Positions 33,661 through 47,103 are shown, counted from the stretch's first letter. The stretch is DNA of 64,000 nucleotides from JAGWRA01 sp035534615 (GCA_035534615.1 DATLRO010000089.1:62001-126000); one strand, 5' to 3'. Translations and numbers: made by a program. Notes: generated by a model from the sequence alone, not told the origin.

Positions 33661-36600
33661 GGCGGATCCCAGGCGTCCGTCGCTGGTCGATCGGGACCAG
33701 ACTGGCCCTGGTGGTCATGGCGACCACCGGCGTGGCGCTGCTCTGCGTCAGTGTGGCCGTCTTCGCGTACAACGAAATCGGTTTCCGCCGGGCGACCGTC
33801 GACGAGATGACATCGATGAGCGATCTGGTCGGGGCGAACAGCACGGCGGCGCTGGCCTTCCGGGATCGCCCGGCGGCCGCGCAGGTCCTCGACGCGCTCC
33901 GAGCGATACCGGACATCGCCGCGGCGGCGCTCTACGGGGCCGGGGGCCGGCCGCTGGCCGAGTACCGGCGCGCCGGGGCGGCCCGCCTGCCGCTGCCGGC
34001 GGGTGCGGGCCGCGCCGGCGCGGCGTTCGTGCACGGACACCTGCTGGTCGTCCGGCCGGTGCGGCTGAACGGCGAGGTGGTCGGGACGCTGTACCTGGAC
34101 AACAGCCTGGCCGCGCTGCACGACCGGCTGGCGCGGCTCGGGCTGACCTTGCTGCTGGCGATGGTGGCGGCCTGGGCGGTCGCGCTCGTGCTGGCGTCGC
34201 GGCTGCAGCGGGTCATCTCGTCGCCCATCCGGGTCCTGGCCGACACCGTCCAGCAGATCTGCCGCGGAAAGACCTATGCGACGCGCGTGGCGGCGGACGG
34301 TGACGGGGAGGTCGGCGTTCTCATTGACGGCTTCAACGAGATGCTGGCGCAGATCGAGCAGCGCGACCGGAAATTCCAGCAGCAGCAGGACGAGCTGGAG
34401 GAGATGGTCGCCGTCCGGACGTTCGAGCTCGAACGGGAGCGGCAGCAGCTGCGGCAGATCGTCGCCAACGCCCCGGTGGCGATGGCGATGTTCGACCGCG
34501 AGATGCACTACGTCACGTACAGCCGGAAGTGGATCGCCGACTACCATCTCGAAGGGCGCGTGCTGGTCGGCCGGAGTCAGTACGAGATCTTCCCGGAGAC
34601 TTCCGCCGAGCACATGCGGCTGCACCGGCGGGCGTTGAAGGGCGAAGTGCTGTCGAGCCCGGAGGACGTGATGGACCGGCTGGACGGCACGCGGCTGTAC
34701 CTGCGATGGGCCATCCATCCGTGGTACACGGCGAGCGGCGAGATCGGCGGCATCGTGATGGTGACCGACATCATCAACGCGCTCGTCGAGGCGCGGGAGG
34801 CGGCGCTCGAAGCGTCGCGCCTGAAGTCCGACTTCCTCGCCAACATGAGCCACGAGATCCGCACGCCGATGAACGGCGTCATCGGGATGACCAAGCTGGC
34901 GCTGCAGACCAGCCTGTCGCTCGAGCAGCGGCAGTATCTCGAGACGGTCATGGTGTCGGCGGAGTCACTGCTCTCGGTGCTCAACGACGTCCTGGATTTC
35001 TCGAAGATCGAGGCCGGCCGACTCGAGATCGAGGCGATCGACTTCGACGTGCGCACGACGCTGTACGACGCGATCAGGCCGGTCGCGACGCGCGCCGACG
35101 AGAAGGGGCTGGAGCTGGTCTGCCGGGTGGCCGCGGAGGTGCCCGAGGTGCTCGTCGGCGACCCCGGGCGCCTGCGCCAGATCGTGCTCAACCTGGTGGG
35201 CAACGCCGTCAAGTTCACCGACGCCGGCGAGATCGTGGTCCGCGCCGACATGGCGGAGGCCGACGGCCCGCGGGCGATCCTGCACGTGGCCGTGTCCGAC
35301 ACCGGCATCGGGATCCCGGCCGACAAGCAGCGGATGATCTTCGATCCGTTCGCGCAGGCGGATGGATCGACCACGCGGAAGTACGGCGGCACCGGCCTCG
35401 GCCTGGCGATTTCCGCCAACCTCGTGTCGGTCATGGGCGGGCGGATCTGGGTCGAGAGCGAAGTCGGACACGGCAGCACGTTCCATTGCACGGTCACGCT
35501 GGACCGTGCCCAGGCGAAAGCGGACGCGGGGCTCAGGCCGGTGCCGGCGCTGCAGGGTGTGCGCGTGCTCGTCGTCGATGACAACGCCAGCAGCCGGACG
35601 GCGATGGTCGAGACGCTGACGGCCGCCGGATTGAGCCCGACCGGGGCGGCGGGCGGCGCGGCGGCGGTCGCCACGGCCAGGGCGGCGCACGACAGCTGGC
35701 GGCCGTTCGGCGTGACGCTGATCGACGCGTACATGCCGGGAATGGACGGCTTCGCCGTGGCGCGGACGCTCCGGCAGGAGGGCATCGAGGCCGGCGCGCT
35801 GATTCTGCTGCTGCGGCCGTCGCAGGGGCCGACCGACGTCCCGCGGTGCCGGGACGCAGGCGTCGCCTCGTTTCTGTTCAAGCCGATCCGCGAGTCGGAG
35901 CTGCTGCACACGATCGCCGTGATGCTCGGCGCGCCTCTCGTCTCGGTGCCGGCGCCGGCCGTCGGGGGGGCGATCGGGCCGCCGGCGCCGCCGCGGCTGC
36001 GGATCCTGCTGGCCGAGGACAACGCGGTGAACCAGGCGCTCGCCGTGCATCTCCTGGAAAGCGAGGGCCACGCGGTGACCGTGGTGGCGACCGGACGTCA
36101 GGCGGTGGAGCGGGCGGCCGCCGAACCGTTCGACCTGGTGCTGATGGACCTGCAGATGCCCGAGATGAGCGGCATCGAGGCGACCACCGCGATTCGCGCG
36201 GCGGAGCGCACCACCGGCCGCCACGTGCCGGTCGTCGCGCTCACGGCGCACGCGATGACGGGGGACCGCGAGCGGTGTCTCGCCGCCGGCATGGACGACT
36301 ACCTGTCGAAGCCGATCATGCCGGCTCAGTTGTTCGATGCCATCGCGAGAGCCGTCGGCGCGGTCGGAGACGACCGCGCCGCGCCGGCGGCCCTCCGGGC
36401 ACCGGCCGACCTGCGGGTGTTCGACCTGGACGAGGCGCTGCACCGTGTCCGCGGCGACCGGGTCATGCTCGGCCAGCTCGTGTCGATGTTTGAGGAGGAC
36501 TGTCCCGTCCTCCTCGACACGATCCGCGCGGCGGTCCGGGCGCGGGACGCGGCCACCCTCACGAGGGCGGCGCACACGCTCAAGGGATCGTGCGCCCTGC

Positions 36601-36770
36601 TGGGCGCCCACGAGGCCCGGGAGGCGGCGAAGCGGCTGGAAGACATGGCGCGGGACGGCGGGCTCGATCACGCGCAGCGGACGCTCGGAGCGCTCGAGGC
36701 GGCCCTGATCGCCCTCGAGCCGGAGCTCCGGCGCGTGACGACGGAGGCAGGTGTGTCGTGCAAATCGTAA
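33657..36770 (+). CDS. CHASE8 hybrid histidine kinase (HAMP-PAS-HisKA-HATPase-REC-REC-Hpt)
   Basis: The 1037-residue membrane kinase is built in order: TM1 14-37; CHASE8-like periplasmic domain ~40-155 (VGANSTAALAFRDRPAAAQVL); TM2 161-180; HAMP 181-234 and coiled coil; PAS 262-375; HisKA with His399 (FLANMSHEIRTPMNG); HATPase with Asn516, DTGIG 548-552 and GGTGLGL 577-583. It ends with REC1 Asp690, REC2 Asp831 and Hpt His973 (AHTLKGSCALLGA). It is a complete BarA-like phosphorelay. In Pseudomonas YfiN the CHASE8-HAMP sensor drives a GGDEF domain; none is present here. The GTG start overlaps the yfiR-like stop. Confidence 0.95.
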   Translation: MRRIPGVRRWSIGTRLALVVMATTGVALLCVSVAVFAYNEIGFRRATVDEMTSMSDLVGANSTAALAFRDRPAAAQVLDALRAIPDIAAAALYGAGGRPLAEYRRAGAARLPLPAGAGRAGAAFVHGHLLVVRPVRLNGEVVGTLYLDNSLAALHDRLARLGLTLLLAMVAAWAVALVLASRLQRVISSPIRVLADTVQQICRGKTYATRVAADGDGEVGVLIDGFNEMLAQIEQRDRKFQQQQDELEEMVAVRTFELERERQQLRQIVANAPVAMAMFDREMHYVTYSRKWIADYHLEGRVLVGRSQYEIFPETSAEHMRLHRRALKGEVLSSPEDVMDRLDGTRLYLRWAIHPWYTASGEIGGIVMVTDIINALVEAREAALEASRLKSDFLANMSHEIRTPMNGVIGMTKLALQTSLSLEQRQYLETVMVSAESLLSVLNDVLDFSKIEAGRLEIEAIDFDVRTTLYDAIRPVATRADEKGLELVCRVAAEVPEVLVGDPGRLRQIVLNLVGNAVKFTDAGEIVVRADMAEADGPRAILHVAVSDTGIGIPADKQRMIFDPFAQADGSTTRKYGGTGLGLAISANLVSVMGGRIWVESEVGHGSTFHCTVTLDRAQAKADAGLRPVPALQGVRVLVVDDNASSRTAMVETLTAAGLSPTGAAGGAAAVATARAAHDSWRPFGVTLIDAYMPGMDGFAVARTLRQEGIEAGALILLLRPSQGPTDVPRCRDAGVASFLFKPIRESELLHTIAVMLGAPLVSVPAPAVGGAIGPPAPPRLRILLAEDNAVNQALAVHLLESEGHAVTVVATGRQAVERAAAEPFDLVLMDLQMPEMSGIEATTAIRAAERTTGRHVPVVALTAHAMTGDRERCLAAGMDDYLSKPIMPAQLFDAIARAVGAVGDDRAAPAALRAPADLRVFDLDEALHRVRGDRVMLGQLVSMFEEDCPVLLDTIRAAVRARDAATLTRAAHTLKGSCALLGAHEAREAAKRLEDMARDGGLDHAQRTLGALEAALIALEPELRRVTTEAGVSCKS

Positions 36771-37375
36771 TTGCGGAAGACGACAGGCTGTATCGGCGGC
36801 TGCTCGAAGCGGCCCTCACCACTCGGGGCTACGCCATCACGACCTGCGTCGACGGGTTCGAGGCGTGGCGCCGGCTGGCGGAGCAGACGGGGCCGACGGT
36901 GGCCATCCTCGACTGGATGATGCCGAGCATGGACGGCCTGGAGATCTGCCGCCGCGTGCGGCAATCCCGCATGGCGCTCCCACCCTACATCATCCTGCTG
37001 ACGTCCCGCAGCCGGACCGAGGACATCGTCACCGGTCTGCAGGCCGGCGCCGACGATTATCTGTGCAAGCCGTTCGACCCGGAGGAACTGGCCGCGCGGC
37101 TGGTCGTCGGTCACCGCGTGCTGAAGCTCCAGCAGGACCTGATCGAGCGCGTGGCGGAGCTGGAGGACGCCCTCGCCAGGGTCAAGCAGCTGCAGGGCCT
37201 GCTGCCGATCTGCTCCTACTGCAAGAAGATCCGCGACGACCAGAACTACTGGAGCCAGGTGGAGAGCTACATCAGCGAACGATCGGAGGCCCGGTTCACC
37301 CACGGCATCTGTCCGGAGTGCCGGGAGAAGTTACTGGCAGAATCGACGGCGATCACGACGACGACGTCGAAGTGA
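36758..37375 (+). CDS. Response regulator with coiled coil and C-terminal Cys4 motif
   Basis: The 205-residue product has a receiver domain (Asp52 in LDWMMPSMDG, Lys104 in CKPF), a coiled coil (~122-147), and a Cys-x2-Cys ... Cys-x2-Cys tail: LPICSYCKKIRDD with Cys152/155, and GICPECREK with Cys185/188. This tail occurs on many receiver and PAS proteins; it probably binds metal, but its output is not established to my knowledge. The GTG start overlaps the kinase end by 13 bases, so it is the likely partner of the Hpt domain. Confidence 0.88.
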   Translation: MQIVIAEDDRLYRRLLEAALTTRGYAITTCVDGFEAWRRLAEQTGPTVAILDWMMPSMDGLEICRRVRQSRMALPPYIILLTSRSRTEDIVTGLQAGADDYLCKPFDPEELAARLVVGHRVLKLQQDLIERVAELEDALARVKQLQGLLPICSYCKKIRDDQNYWSQVESYISERSEARFTHGICPECREKLLAESTAITTTTSK

Positions 37376-37441
37376 TCGCCGGACGAGGCCGCTCGCCCAC
37401 GCCTGTGCGGGCGTGCGCGACGCGGTGACCGCCGTGAGCGC

Positions 37442-37474
37442 GGGCGGGGTGCGGAGTCGCCCCGCCCTTTTTTT
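37442..37474 (+). terminator. Strong intrinsic terminator closing the signalling operon
   Basis: GGGCGGGG (37442-37449) pairs perfectly with CCCCGCCC (37460-37467) across a 10-base loop and is followed by seven T residues (37468-37474). It stops transcription from the kinase/regulator operon before the convergent pilZ gene. Confidence 0.93.
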
Positions 37475-37504
37475 GTCTGCGGCCGCCGGCGCGCGGACGG
37501 GCGA

Positions 37505-37939
37505 TCAGGCGATGGACCGGACGCGGCGGCCGAACGTGATGACCGGGGCCGACGCCTCGGCGAGCTGCGGCCTGGGCTCAATCAGGAGCCGCAGTTCGTA
37601 TCCCTGGCGCAGGCCGTTCTCCGTCTTCGGCATGACGCGGCGATAGACGGCACCCAGCACCTTGCCGGCCCGGCGCAGCTCGTCGGGAATCCCCGGATGG
37701 CCGGCGGCGTCCTGATCGAGCTGCAGGGTCACCAGCCGGAACAGCGGGATCACCGTGGGCGAATCGCATTCGACGAACGCGCCGTAATCGCTAATCTCGC
37801 GCGCGACGATGCTGGTGAATCGGGTGGTCCCGCGGGCGTCCCGCCAGGTCAGCAGGCCGGGAAGGGCGGCGGCGCGACGATCCAGACAACGGCGGTCAGG
37901 CGTACGTGCGATTGAGGGCGATGACGGGACGTGGTTCAC
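37505..37939 (-). CDS. PilZ domain protein (c-di-GMP receptor candidate)
   Basis: PilZ domains bind cyclic di-GMP. The 144-residue product has a short N-terminal extension, an RxxxR motif (Arg17 to Arg21), and EISDYGAF (48-55), which fits the (D/N)xSxxG motif with Glu in the first position. The remaining beta-barrel pattern (GKVLGAVYRRVMPK...GYELRLLI) fits the fold. The GTG start follows GGGGGATCT. It converges on the YfiR/CHASE8 operon. No GGDEF or EAL protein is in the window. Confidence 0.8.
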   Translation of the reverse strand: MNHVPSSPSIARTPDRRCLDRRAAALPGLLTWRDARGTTRFTSIVAREISDYGAFVECDSPTVIPLFRLVTLQLDQDAAGHPGIPDELRRAGKVLGAVYRRVMPKTENGLRQGYELRLLIEPRPQLAEASAPVITFGRRVRSIA

Positions 37940-38026
37940 AGATCCCCCTTTTGGAGTCGGTCGCTGCGGACTCCTCAATCAATCGCGAGGCCTGAATCTG
38001 TCGATTCGGCAAATGCCGTCCAAGTC

Positions 38027-38055
38027 ATTATAAAGACAGTGTCTTAGGTGAAATA
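38027..38055 (-). promoter_or_regulatory. pilZ promoter with palindromic operator in the spacer
   Basis: On the minus strand a perfect TATAAT (38032-38027) lies ~88 bases before the pilZ start. The 13-base palindrome AAGACA-G-TGTCTT occupies 38033-38045, directly between the -10 box and the expected -35 zone. The -35 is weak (TATTTC at 17 bases, or TTCACC at 14), which suggests an activator or repressor site. Confidence 0.5.
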
Positions 38056-38126
38056 AGCGTGGCCGGAACCTGATGAAAAGCGATTAATGAGTATCCATAT
38101 GTGTGCGGTGGCTGGATATCTGCTAT

Positions 38127-41069
<2,943 letters not shown>

Positions 41070-41075
41070 GCGCAG

Positions 41076-41091
41076 AGTATACCAAGTATAC
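41076..41091. promoter_or_regulatory. Paired GTATAC palindromes between the TPR-sigma-54 regulator and tesA-like gene
   Basis: GTATAC (41077-41082) and GTATAC (41086-41091) are separated by CAA. The whole is a near-palindrome in an otherwise GC-rich gap. The minus strand reads TATACT at 41081-41076, a good -10 box six bases before the regulator's GTG start. It may serve as promoter and autoregulatory operator. Confidence 0.45.
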
Positions 41092-41229
41092 GATGGGCCG
41101 GAATCTCCATTTCGGCGAGGCGGCGGAATTTCCGGGCAACCGCCAGGCGGCCGGGCGACGCCCAGGGGGCCCGTTCTCGAGGCCGGGGCCGGCGCCAGGC
41201 GGTCTGGCCGGCCAGGGCCTTGTAGGATA

Positions 41230-42053
41230 ATGACCTCGGTGATTCACGCTTCTGGCGGACGTGGCGGGGCCCGGCCTGCCCGCAGCACGGCAGGACGATC
41301 GGCGCGTCGCCCAATCTCCGGAATGGCCTGGCCGGCCGCAGTCGCGCTGCTGGCGCTGGTGGTGGCCTGCGGGGGACGGGGGGCGACCCCGGCCCCGGCA
41401 GCAGCCCCTCCGCCTTCGAGTCAGGCGGCGCGGGCGGCCGGTGGAGCGGCCGGTGCGGGCGGCCTGACGCCGGCGACTGACGCGCGGCTTCGGATCGTGA
41501 TTCTCGGGGACAGCCTGACGGCCGGCCTCGGGCTGCCGTCCCTCGATCTGGCCTACCCGGCGCGGTTGCAGCAGCTGGTGAGCGCCGCCGGGTATCACTA
41601 CGAAGTCGTCAACGCGGGGGTGTCGGGGGATACGACGGCTGGAGGCCTCAGCCGGCTGGACTGGGTCCTCGAGGGGCACGTCCGGATCCTCGTCGTGGCG
41701 CTCGGCGGCAACGACGGGCTGCGTGGCATCCCGGTGTCGGACATGGAGCACAACCTCGCGGCCATCATCCAGACGGCCCAGCAGCGCGGGATCCAGGTGC
41801 TGCTCGCCGGCATGGAGGCGCCGCCGAACTACGGCCCGGTCTACACCCGTCAGTTTCACCAGGCCTTCCGCGACCTGGCGCGCCGGTATCATGTCGCCTT
41901 TCTGCCGTTTCTCCTGCAGGGCGTGGCCGGGATTGCCCGTCTGAACCAGGCGGACGGCATTCACCCGACCGCCCAGGGGGCGCAGATGGTCGCTGACAAC
42001 GTGTGGCAGGTGCTGAAGCCGCTGCTGGCGCGCGAGCAACGGGCCGGTGTCCG

Positions 42054-42057
<4 letters not shown>
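41230..42057 (+). CDS. tesA: GDSL arylesterase / TesA-like lysophospholipase, predicted lipoprotein
   Basis: SGNH hydrolases of this type cleave esters and thioesters in the periplasm. The 275-residue product has block I ILGDSLTAGLGLPS, block II NAGVSGDTTAGG, block III ALGGNDGLRG and block V DGIHPTAQG. A hydrophobic stretch ending LLALVVAC is a lipobox, followed by a Pro/Ala-rich linker. The ATG at 41230 has AGGA upstream but gives a long n-region; an ATG at 41323 is possible. Its stop overlaps the ATPase start (ATGA). TesA next to YbbA-YbbP is a conserved neighbourhood, though tesA is divergent in E. coli. Confidence 0.9.
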
Positions 42058-42766
<709 letters not shown>

Positions 42767-42770
<4 letters not shown>

Positions 42771-45295
42771 CGTTCGTGCTGCGGATGGTCGGCCGGGAAC
42801 TGCGGGCATCCTGGCGACGCCTGATCTTCTTCTTCGCCTGCATCGCGATCGGCGTCGGCGCGATCGTCGCCCTCCGGTCGGTCGTGCAGAGCGCCCGCGC
42901 GGTCATCGGCCAGGAAGCCCGCGGGATGCTGGCGGGTGACGTCAGCATCCGGAGCACCCGGAGCTGGACCCCGGACGTACAGGCGACCATCGCGCGGCGG
43001 CTCCGGGAATTTCACGTCACCGGCCGGACCGAGTCCATCGAGACGCCGACGATGGCGCGCCCGGCGGCCGGGGGAGACGTCGCGAAGGTCGTGGAGCTGC
43101 GGGCCGTGCAGGCGGCGTTTCCCTTCTACGGCACGCTGACGCTGGAAGGGGGGCGGCCCTATGCGTTCGCCCTGCTGGCGCACCACGGCGCCCTGGTCGG
43201 CCCCGAGCTGCTCACCGAGCTCGGCCTGCACGCCGGCGACGCCATCATGATCGGCCGGGCCGCGTTCACGATCCGCGGCGTGATCGCGCAGGAGCCGGGC
43301 CGGTCGATGGGATTCAGCCTCGGCCCGCGCGTGCTGATCGACGAGGCCGACCTCGCGTCGACCGGCCTGCTGCAGTTCGGCAGCCGCGCGAGCTACGAAC
43401 TGCTGCTGAAGGTGCCGCCCGCGTCGGTCGAGCCGCTCGTGACCGCACTCCGCCACGATTTCCGCAACGCGTTCATCACCGTCCGGTCGTACCGCGGCAC
43501 GCAGGACCGGGTGGGGCGCGACTTCACGCGCGCGGAGAACTACCTGAGCCTGGTCGGCCTGGTCGTCGTGATTCTCGGCGGCATCGGCGTGTCGAGCGTG
43601 ATGCGGGTCTTCATCCATCAGAAGCGGCGCAGCATCGCGATCCTGAAGTGCCTGGGCGCGCGCACGCGGGAGATTCTGGCGGTGTACCTCCTGGAGGTGG
43701 GGCTGCTGGGGCTGGCCGGCAGCCTCGTCGGCGTCGCCCTGGCCGGGGTGGCGGTGGCGGCGGTCCCGGCATGGACCGGCGGCGGGACGTCGCTGTTCAG
43801 CGGCGTGACCTACGGCCTGACGCTGCGCGCGGTCGTCCAGGGGACGCTCATCGGCCTGCTGGTCTCGCTGCTGTTCTCGATGGTGCCGCTGCTGGAGGTC
43901 CGGCGCGCCCGTCCCTCGTCCATGCTGCGGGACGAACCGGCCGGCGGCCGGTTCGACTGGACCACGGCGGGGACGGTGCTGGGCGTCTCGGCGGCGCTGG
44001 TCGGGCTCACGGTCTGGCAGGCCGGGTCGCTCCGGGTGGGGCTGATCGTCTGCCTGAGCTTCGCGGGGGCCGCGGTGGCGCTGTCGCTCGTCGGCCGCCT
44101 GCTGATCCGGCTGGTGCAGCCGCTCGCCGGCAGCCGGTGGTTCCCGTTGCGCCACGCGGTGCTGCACCTGGTCCGGCCGGGCCGCCAGACCAGCGCGATT
44201 CTGCTCGCGGTCGGGCTCGGCACGTTCTTCATCGTCGGCGTCCGGTCCGTGCAGGCGACGCTGCTCCACGAACTGAGCGTCCAGACCTCCGCCGGCGATC
44301 CCGACATGTTCCTGATCGACGTGCAGGACGATCAGCTGGCGCGGGTGAAGGCGCTGCTGGCGGCGCCGGCGAGCGGCGCGAGCGGCGCGCGGTTCATCCC
44401 GGTGCTGCACGCGCGCGTCACCGGCATCGAGGGCCGGGCGGTGACGCTGAAGGGCTACCAGGACGTCCGCCGGGAGGGCTCCCTCGGGCGCGAATACATC
44501 GTCACCTACCGCGACCGGCTGGAGCCGAACGAGAAGATCGTCGCCGGACGTTTCTGGAGCGGGCCGAGCCCCGTGCCGGAGGTCTCGATCGCGGAGAGCA
44601 TCCACGATCGCTTTCACGTCGACGTCGGCGACACGCTGCAGTTCAACGTGCTCGGCCAGACGATCGCGGCGCGGGTGACGAGCATCCGCGCGGTCAACTG
44701 GCGCGACACCCGGAACGGCGGCTTCATGTTCGTGTTCCGGCCCGGTGTGTTCGACAAGGCGCCCCACACCTGGGTGGTGCCGCTCAAGGGACCGCCGCAG
44801 CCGGCGGCGCGGGCGCGGCTGCAGTACGCCCTGGTCGCCGCCTGCCCGAACATCACGGTCATCGACGTCCGGTCCATCCTCGACGAAGTCCGGAGCGTGC
44901 TGTCGAAGGTGACGCTGGCCATCACCGTGGTGGGGCTGCTCGTGCTCGGCAGCGGCACGCTCATCCTGATCGGCGCCGTGGCGATGACGAAGTTCCAGCG
45001 GATCTACGAGGCGGCGATCCTCAAGACCCTCGGCGCCAGCACACGCACGCTGGTGACGATGATCGTCCTCGAGTACGGCGTCCTCGGGGCGATCGCCGGG
45101 GCCGTCGGCTCCTTCGGCGCGGTCGCGTTCACCTGGGGACTCAGCCGGTACGCGATTGATCTGCCCTGGCAGGGCGTCACCGGGCTGCACGTGGCCGGCC
45201 TGGTCGTGACCGCCCTGCTGGTCGCCACGGTCGGCGTGATCGCCAGCGCCGACGTGCTGCGCCGCAAACCGCTCGCCACGCTGCGGGCCGAATGA
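42767..45295 (+). CDS. ybbP: ABC transporter permease with two FtsX-like units, YbbP-like
   Basis: The 842-residue membrane protein has an N-terminal helix (~20-42) and a large periplasmic region. A first FtsX-like membrane block (~260-420; VIHQKRRSIAILKCLGA-type loop) follows. A second periplasmic domain comes next, then a C-terminal FtsX block (~715-830) with RIYEAAILKTLGASTRTLVTM. This doubled layout matches YbbP-type type VII ABC permeases. The GTG start overlaps the ATPase end (GTGA). With the lipoprotein esterase it may handle envelope lipids or hydrophobic cargo; that is inference. Confidence 0.92.
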
Positions 45296-45343
45296 GACGG
45301 GGGCCGCGCGACCATCGCCCGGCTCGCCCGCCGGCCTGACGAC

Positions 45344-46702
45344 ATGACGACCTGCCGCGACACGACGCACCCGCAGGCTCCCGTCCTGGAACGCTGGTTC
45401 CAGCTGCAGGCGCACGGCACGACCGCCCGCACCGAGGTGCTGGCCGGTGTGACGACGTTCCTGACGATGGCCTACATCATCTTCGTGCAGCCGGCCGTCC
45501 TGAGCGCCTGCGGCATGAACTTCGGCGCCGTGATGGTGGCCACCTGTCTGGCGACCGCGGTGGCGACGACCCTGATGGCCCTGCTGGCGAATTATCCCAT
45601 CGCCGTCGCGCCGGCCATGGGGCACAACTTCTTCTTCGCGTACGCCGTCGTCATCGGGATGCACGTGCCGTGGCCCGTGGCGCTCGGCGGCGTCGAGATC
45701 GCCGGTCTGGTGTTCATCCTCACGGCCGGCATCGGGCTGCGGGAACGGCTGATCACGGCGATTCCGGAGTCGCTGAAGTTCGCCATCGCCGCCGGCATCG
45801 GCCTGCTCATCGCCATGGTCGGCCTCCAGTGGGCCGGCATCGTCGTGGGTGCGTCCGGGACGCTGGTGGCGCTGGGCAACCTCAAGAGCCCGCCGACGCT
45901 GCTGGCGCTGTTCGCCCTGGCCGTGAGCGCCGTCCTGCTCGCCCGCAAGGTCCGCGGCGCGCTGCTCTGGGGCATCCTGGCGAGCGCGGTCATCGGGCTG
46001 GCGACCGGCCTGGTGCACTACCAGGGGCTCGTCGGCCGCCCGCCGTCACTGGCGCCGACCTTCGGGAAGCTGGACATCGCCGGCGCGTTCGCGCCCGACA
46101 TGATCACCGTGATCTTCGTGTTCTTCCTGCTGGCGCTGTTCGATTCCATCGGCACGCTGGTGGCGGTGGGCGAGCAGGCCGGGCTGATGCGCGACGGGAC
46201 GCTGCCGCGCGCCCGCGGGGCCCTGCTGGCCGACGCGATCGGCACGACGATCGGGGCCGCGCTCGGCACGTCGACGGTGACCGCCTACATCGAGAGCGGC
46301 GCCGGGATTTCGGCCGGCGGCCGCACCGGGCTCACGAGCCTGGTCACGGCGGCGCTGTTCCTGGTGTCGCTGTTCCTCTACCCGCTGGTGAAGATGGTCG
46401 GCGGCGGCGTGCCGGAGGGGCAGACCACGCTGTATCCGGTGATTGCGCCGGCGCTGGTGCTGGTCGGCACGATGATGATGGGCGGGCTGCGGCGGATCGC
46501 CTGGGACGATCCGACCGACGCGGTGCCGGCGTTCCTGACGATCGTCATGATGCCGCTGACGCTCACGATCACCGACGGCATCGCGTTCGGCCTGACGACC
46601 TACGCGCTGCTGAAGGTCGCGACCGGGCGCCGGCGCGAGGTCCATCCGCTGGTGTACGTCTTCGCGGCCGTCTTCCTGGCCCGGTACGTGGCCATGAGGT
46701 AG
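45344..46702 (+). CDS. NCS2/AzgA-family purine (guanine/hypoxanthine) permease
   Basis: The 452-residue inner-membrane protein has about 13 hydrophobic segments. Its AzgA-type signatures are VTTFLTMAYIIFVQPAVLS, PAMGHNFFFAYAVV, FVFFLLALFDSIGTLVAVGEQAGL and GTSTVTAYIESGAGISAGGRTGLTS. The family imports purine bases by proton symport. I see no purine riboswitch in the 48 bases before it. It is preceded by ybbP on the same strand but is not obviously coupled to it. Confidence 0.92.
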   Translation: MTTCRDTTHPQAPVLERWFQLQAHGTTARTEVLAGVTTFLTMAYIIFVQPAVLSACGMNFGAVMVATCLATAVATTLMALLANYPIAVAPAMGHNFFFAYAVVIGMHVPWPVALGGVEIAGLVFILTAGIGLRERLITAIPESLKFAIAAGIGLLIAMVGLQWAGIVVGASGTLVALGNLKSPPTLLALFALAVSAVLLARKVRGALLWGILASAVIGLATGLVHYQGLVGRPPSLAPTFGKLDIAGAFAPDMITVIFVFFLLALFDSIGTLVAVGEQAGLMRDGTLPRARGALLADAIGTTIGAALGTSTVTAYIESGAGISAGGRTGLTSLVTAALFLVSLFLYPLVKMVGGGVPEGQTTLYPVIAPALVLVGTMMMGGLRRIAWDDPTDAVPAFLTIVMMPLTLTITDGIAFGLTTYALLKVATGRRREVHPLVYVFAAVFLARYVAMR

Positions 46703-46715
46703 GGGCCCCTCTTCA

Positions 46716-46724
46716 TGCTATCAT
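46716..46724 (+). promoter_or_regulatory. Extended -10 promoter for the DksA-like gene
   Basis: TGCTATCAT gives an extended -10 (TG at 46716-46717, TATCAT at 46719-46724) without a clear -35. Transcription would start near 46731, about 37 bases before the ATG at 46768. The same nonamer occurs on the minus strand at 56233-56225. Confidence 0.5.
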
Positions 46725-46767
46725 TGGGGCTTGTACGAGCGCCGATGGGGTCTGCTGGAGTTCAACG

Positions 46768-47103
46768 ATGGAAGAGTCGCAGTACAAGGACGCGCTGCTG
46801 CGGAAGCGGGGCGAAATTCTCGGAGCCGGGGGCATCAAGCCGCTGCAGGCCTCGATGGAGACGAACACCCGCCAGGGGGACATGGCGGATCAGGCCAGCG
46901 GCAACAACGAAGTCCACATCCAGCTCAGACTGAAACAGACCGACGCGAAGATCCTCCAGGCCATCGAAGAGGCCTTGTGGCGGATCGACAAGGGGACCTA
47001 CGGCGTCTGTCGTGACTGCGGGGAGCCGATCGCCGAGGCCAGGCTGAACGCGATTCCCTGGACGCGCGTCTGCATCACCTGCAAGGAAAAGCAGAAGGCG
47101 TGA
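46768..47103 (+). CDS. DksA/TraR family zinc-finger protein
   Basis: The 111-residue product has a helical N-terminal hairpin and a C4 zinc finger: Cys81/Cys84 (GVCRDCGEPI) and Cys102/Cys105 (CITCKEKQ). It includes ARLNAIPWTRVC, typical of DksA/TraR proteins, which bind RNA polymerase. It is shorter than E. coli DksA (151) and closer to the small DksA-like proteins. CTGGAG precedes the ATG. The following gene starts at a GTG overlapping its stop. Confidence 0.92.
   Translation: MEESQYKDALLRKRGEILGAGGIKPLQASMETNTRQGDMADQASGNNEVHIQLRLKQTDAKILQAIEEALWRIDKGTYGVCRDCGEPIAEARLNAIPWTRVCITCKEKQKA

Noticed and set aside
38092..38118. TATCCA-N15-TGGATA inverted repeat just after the TPR-sigma-54 regulator as a terminator
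   Set aside because: The stem is only six AT-rich pairs with a 15-base loop and no T-run. It is too weak to call.
45296..45343. Purine riboswitch before the AzgA-type permease
   Set aside because: The gap is only 48 bases and shows no aptamer-like core.
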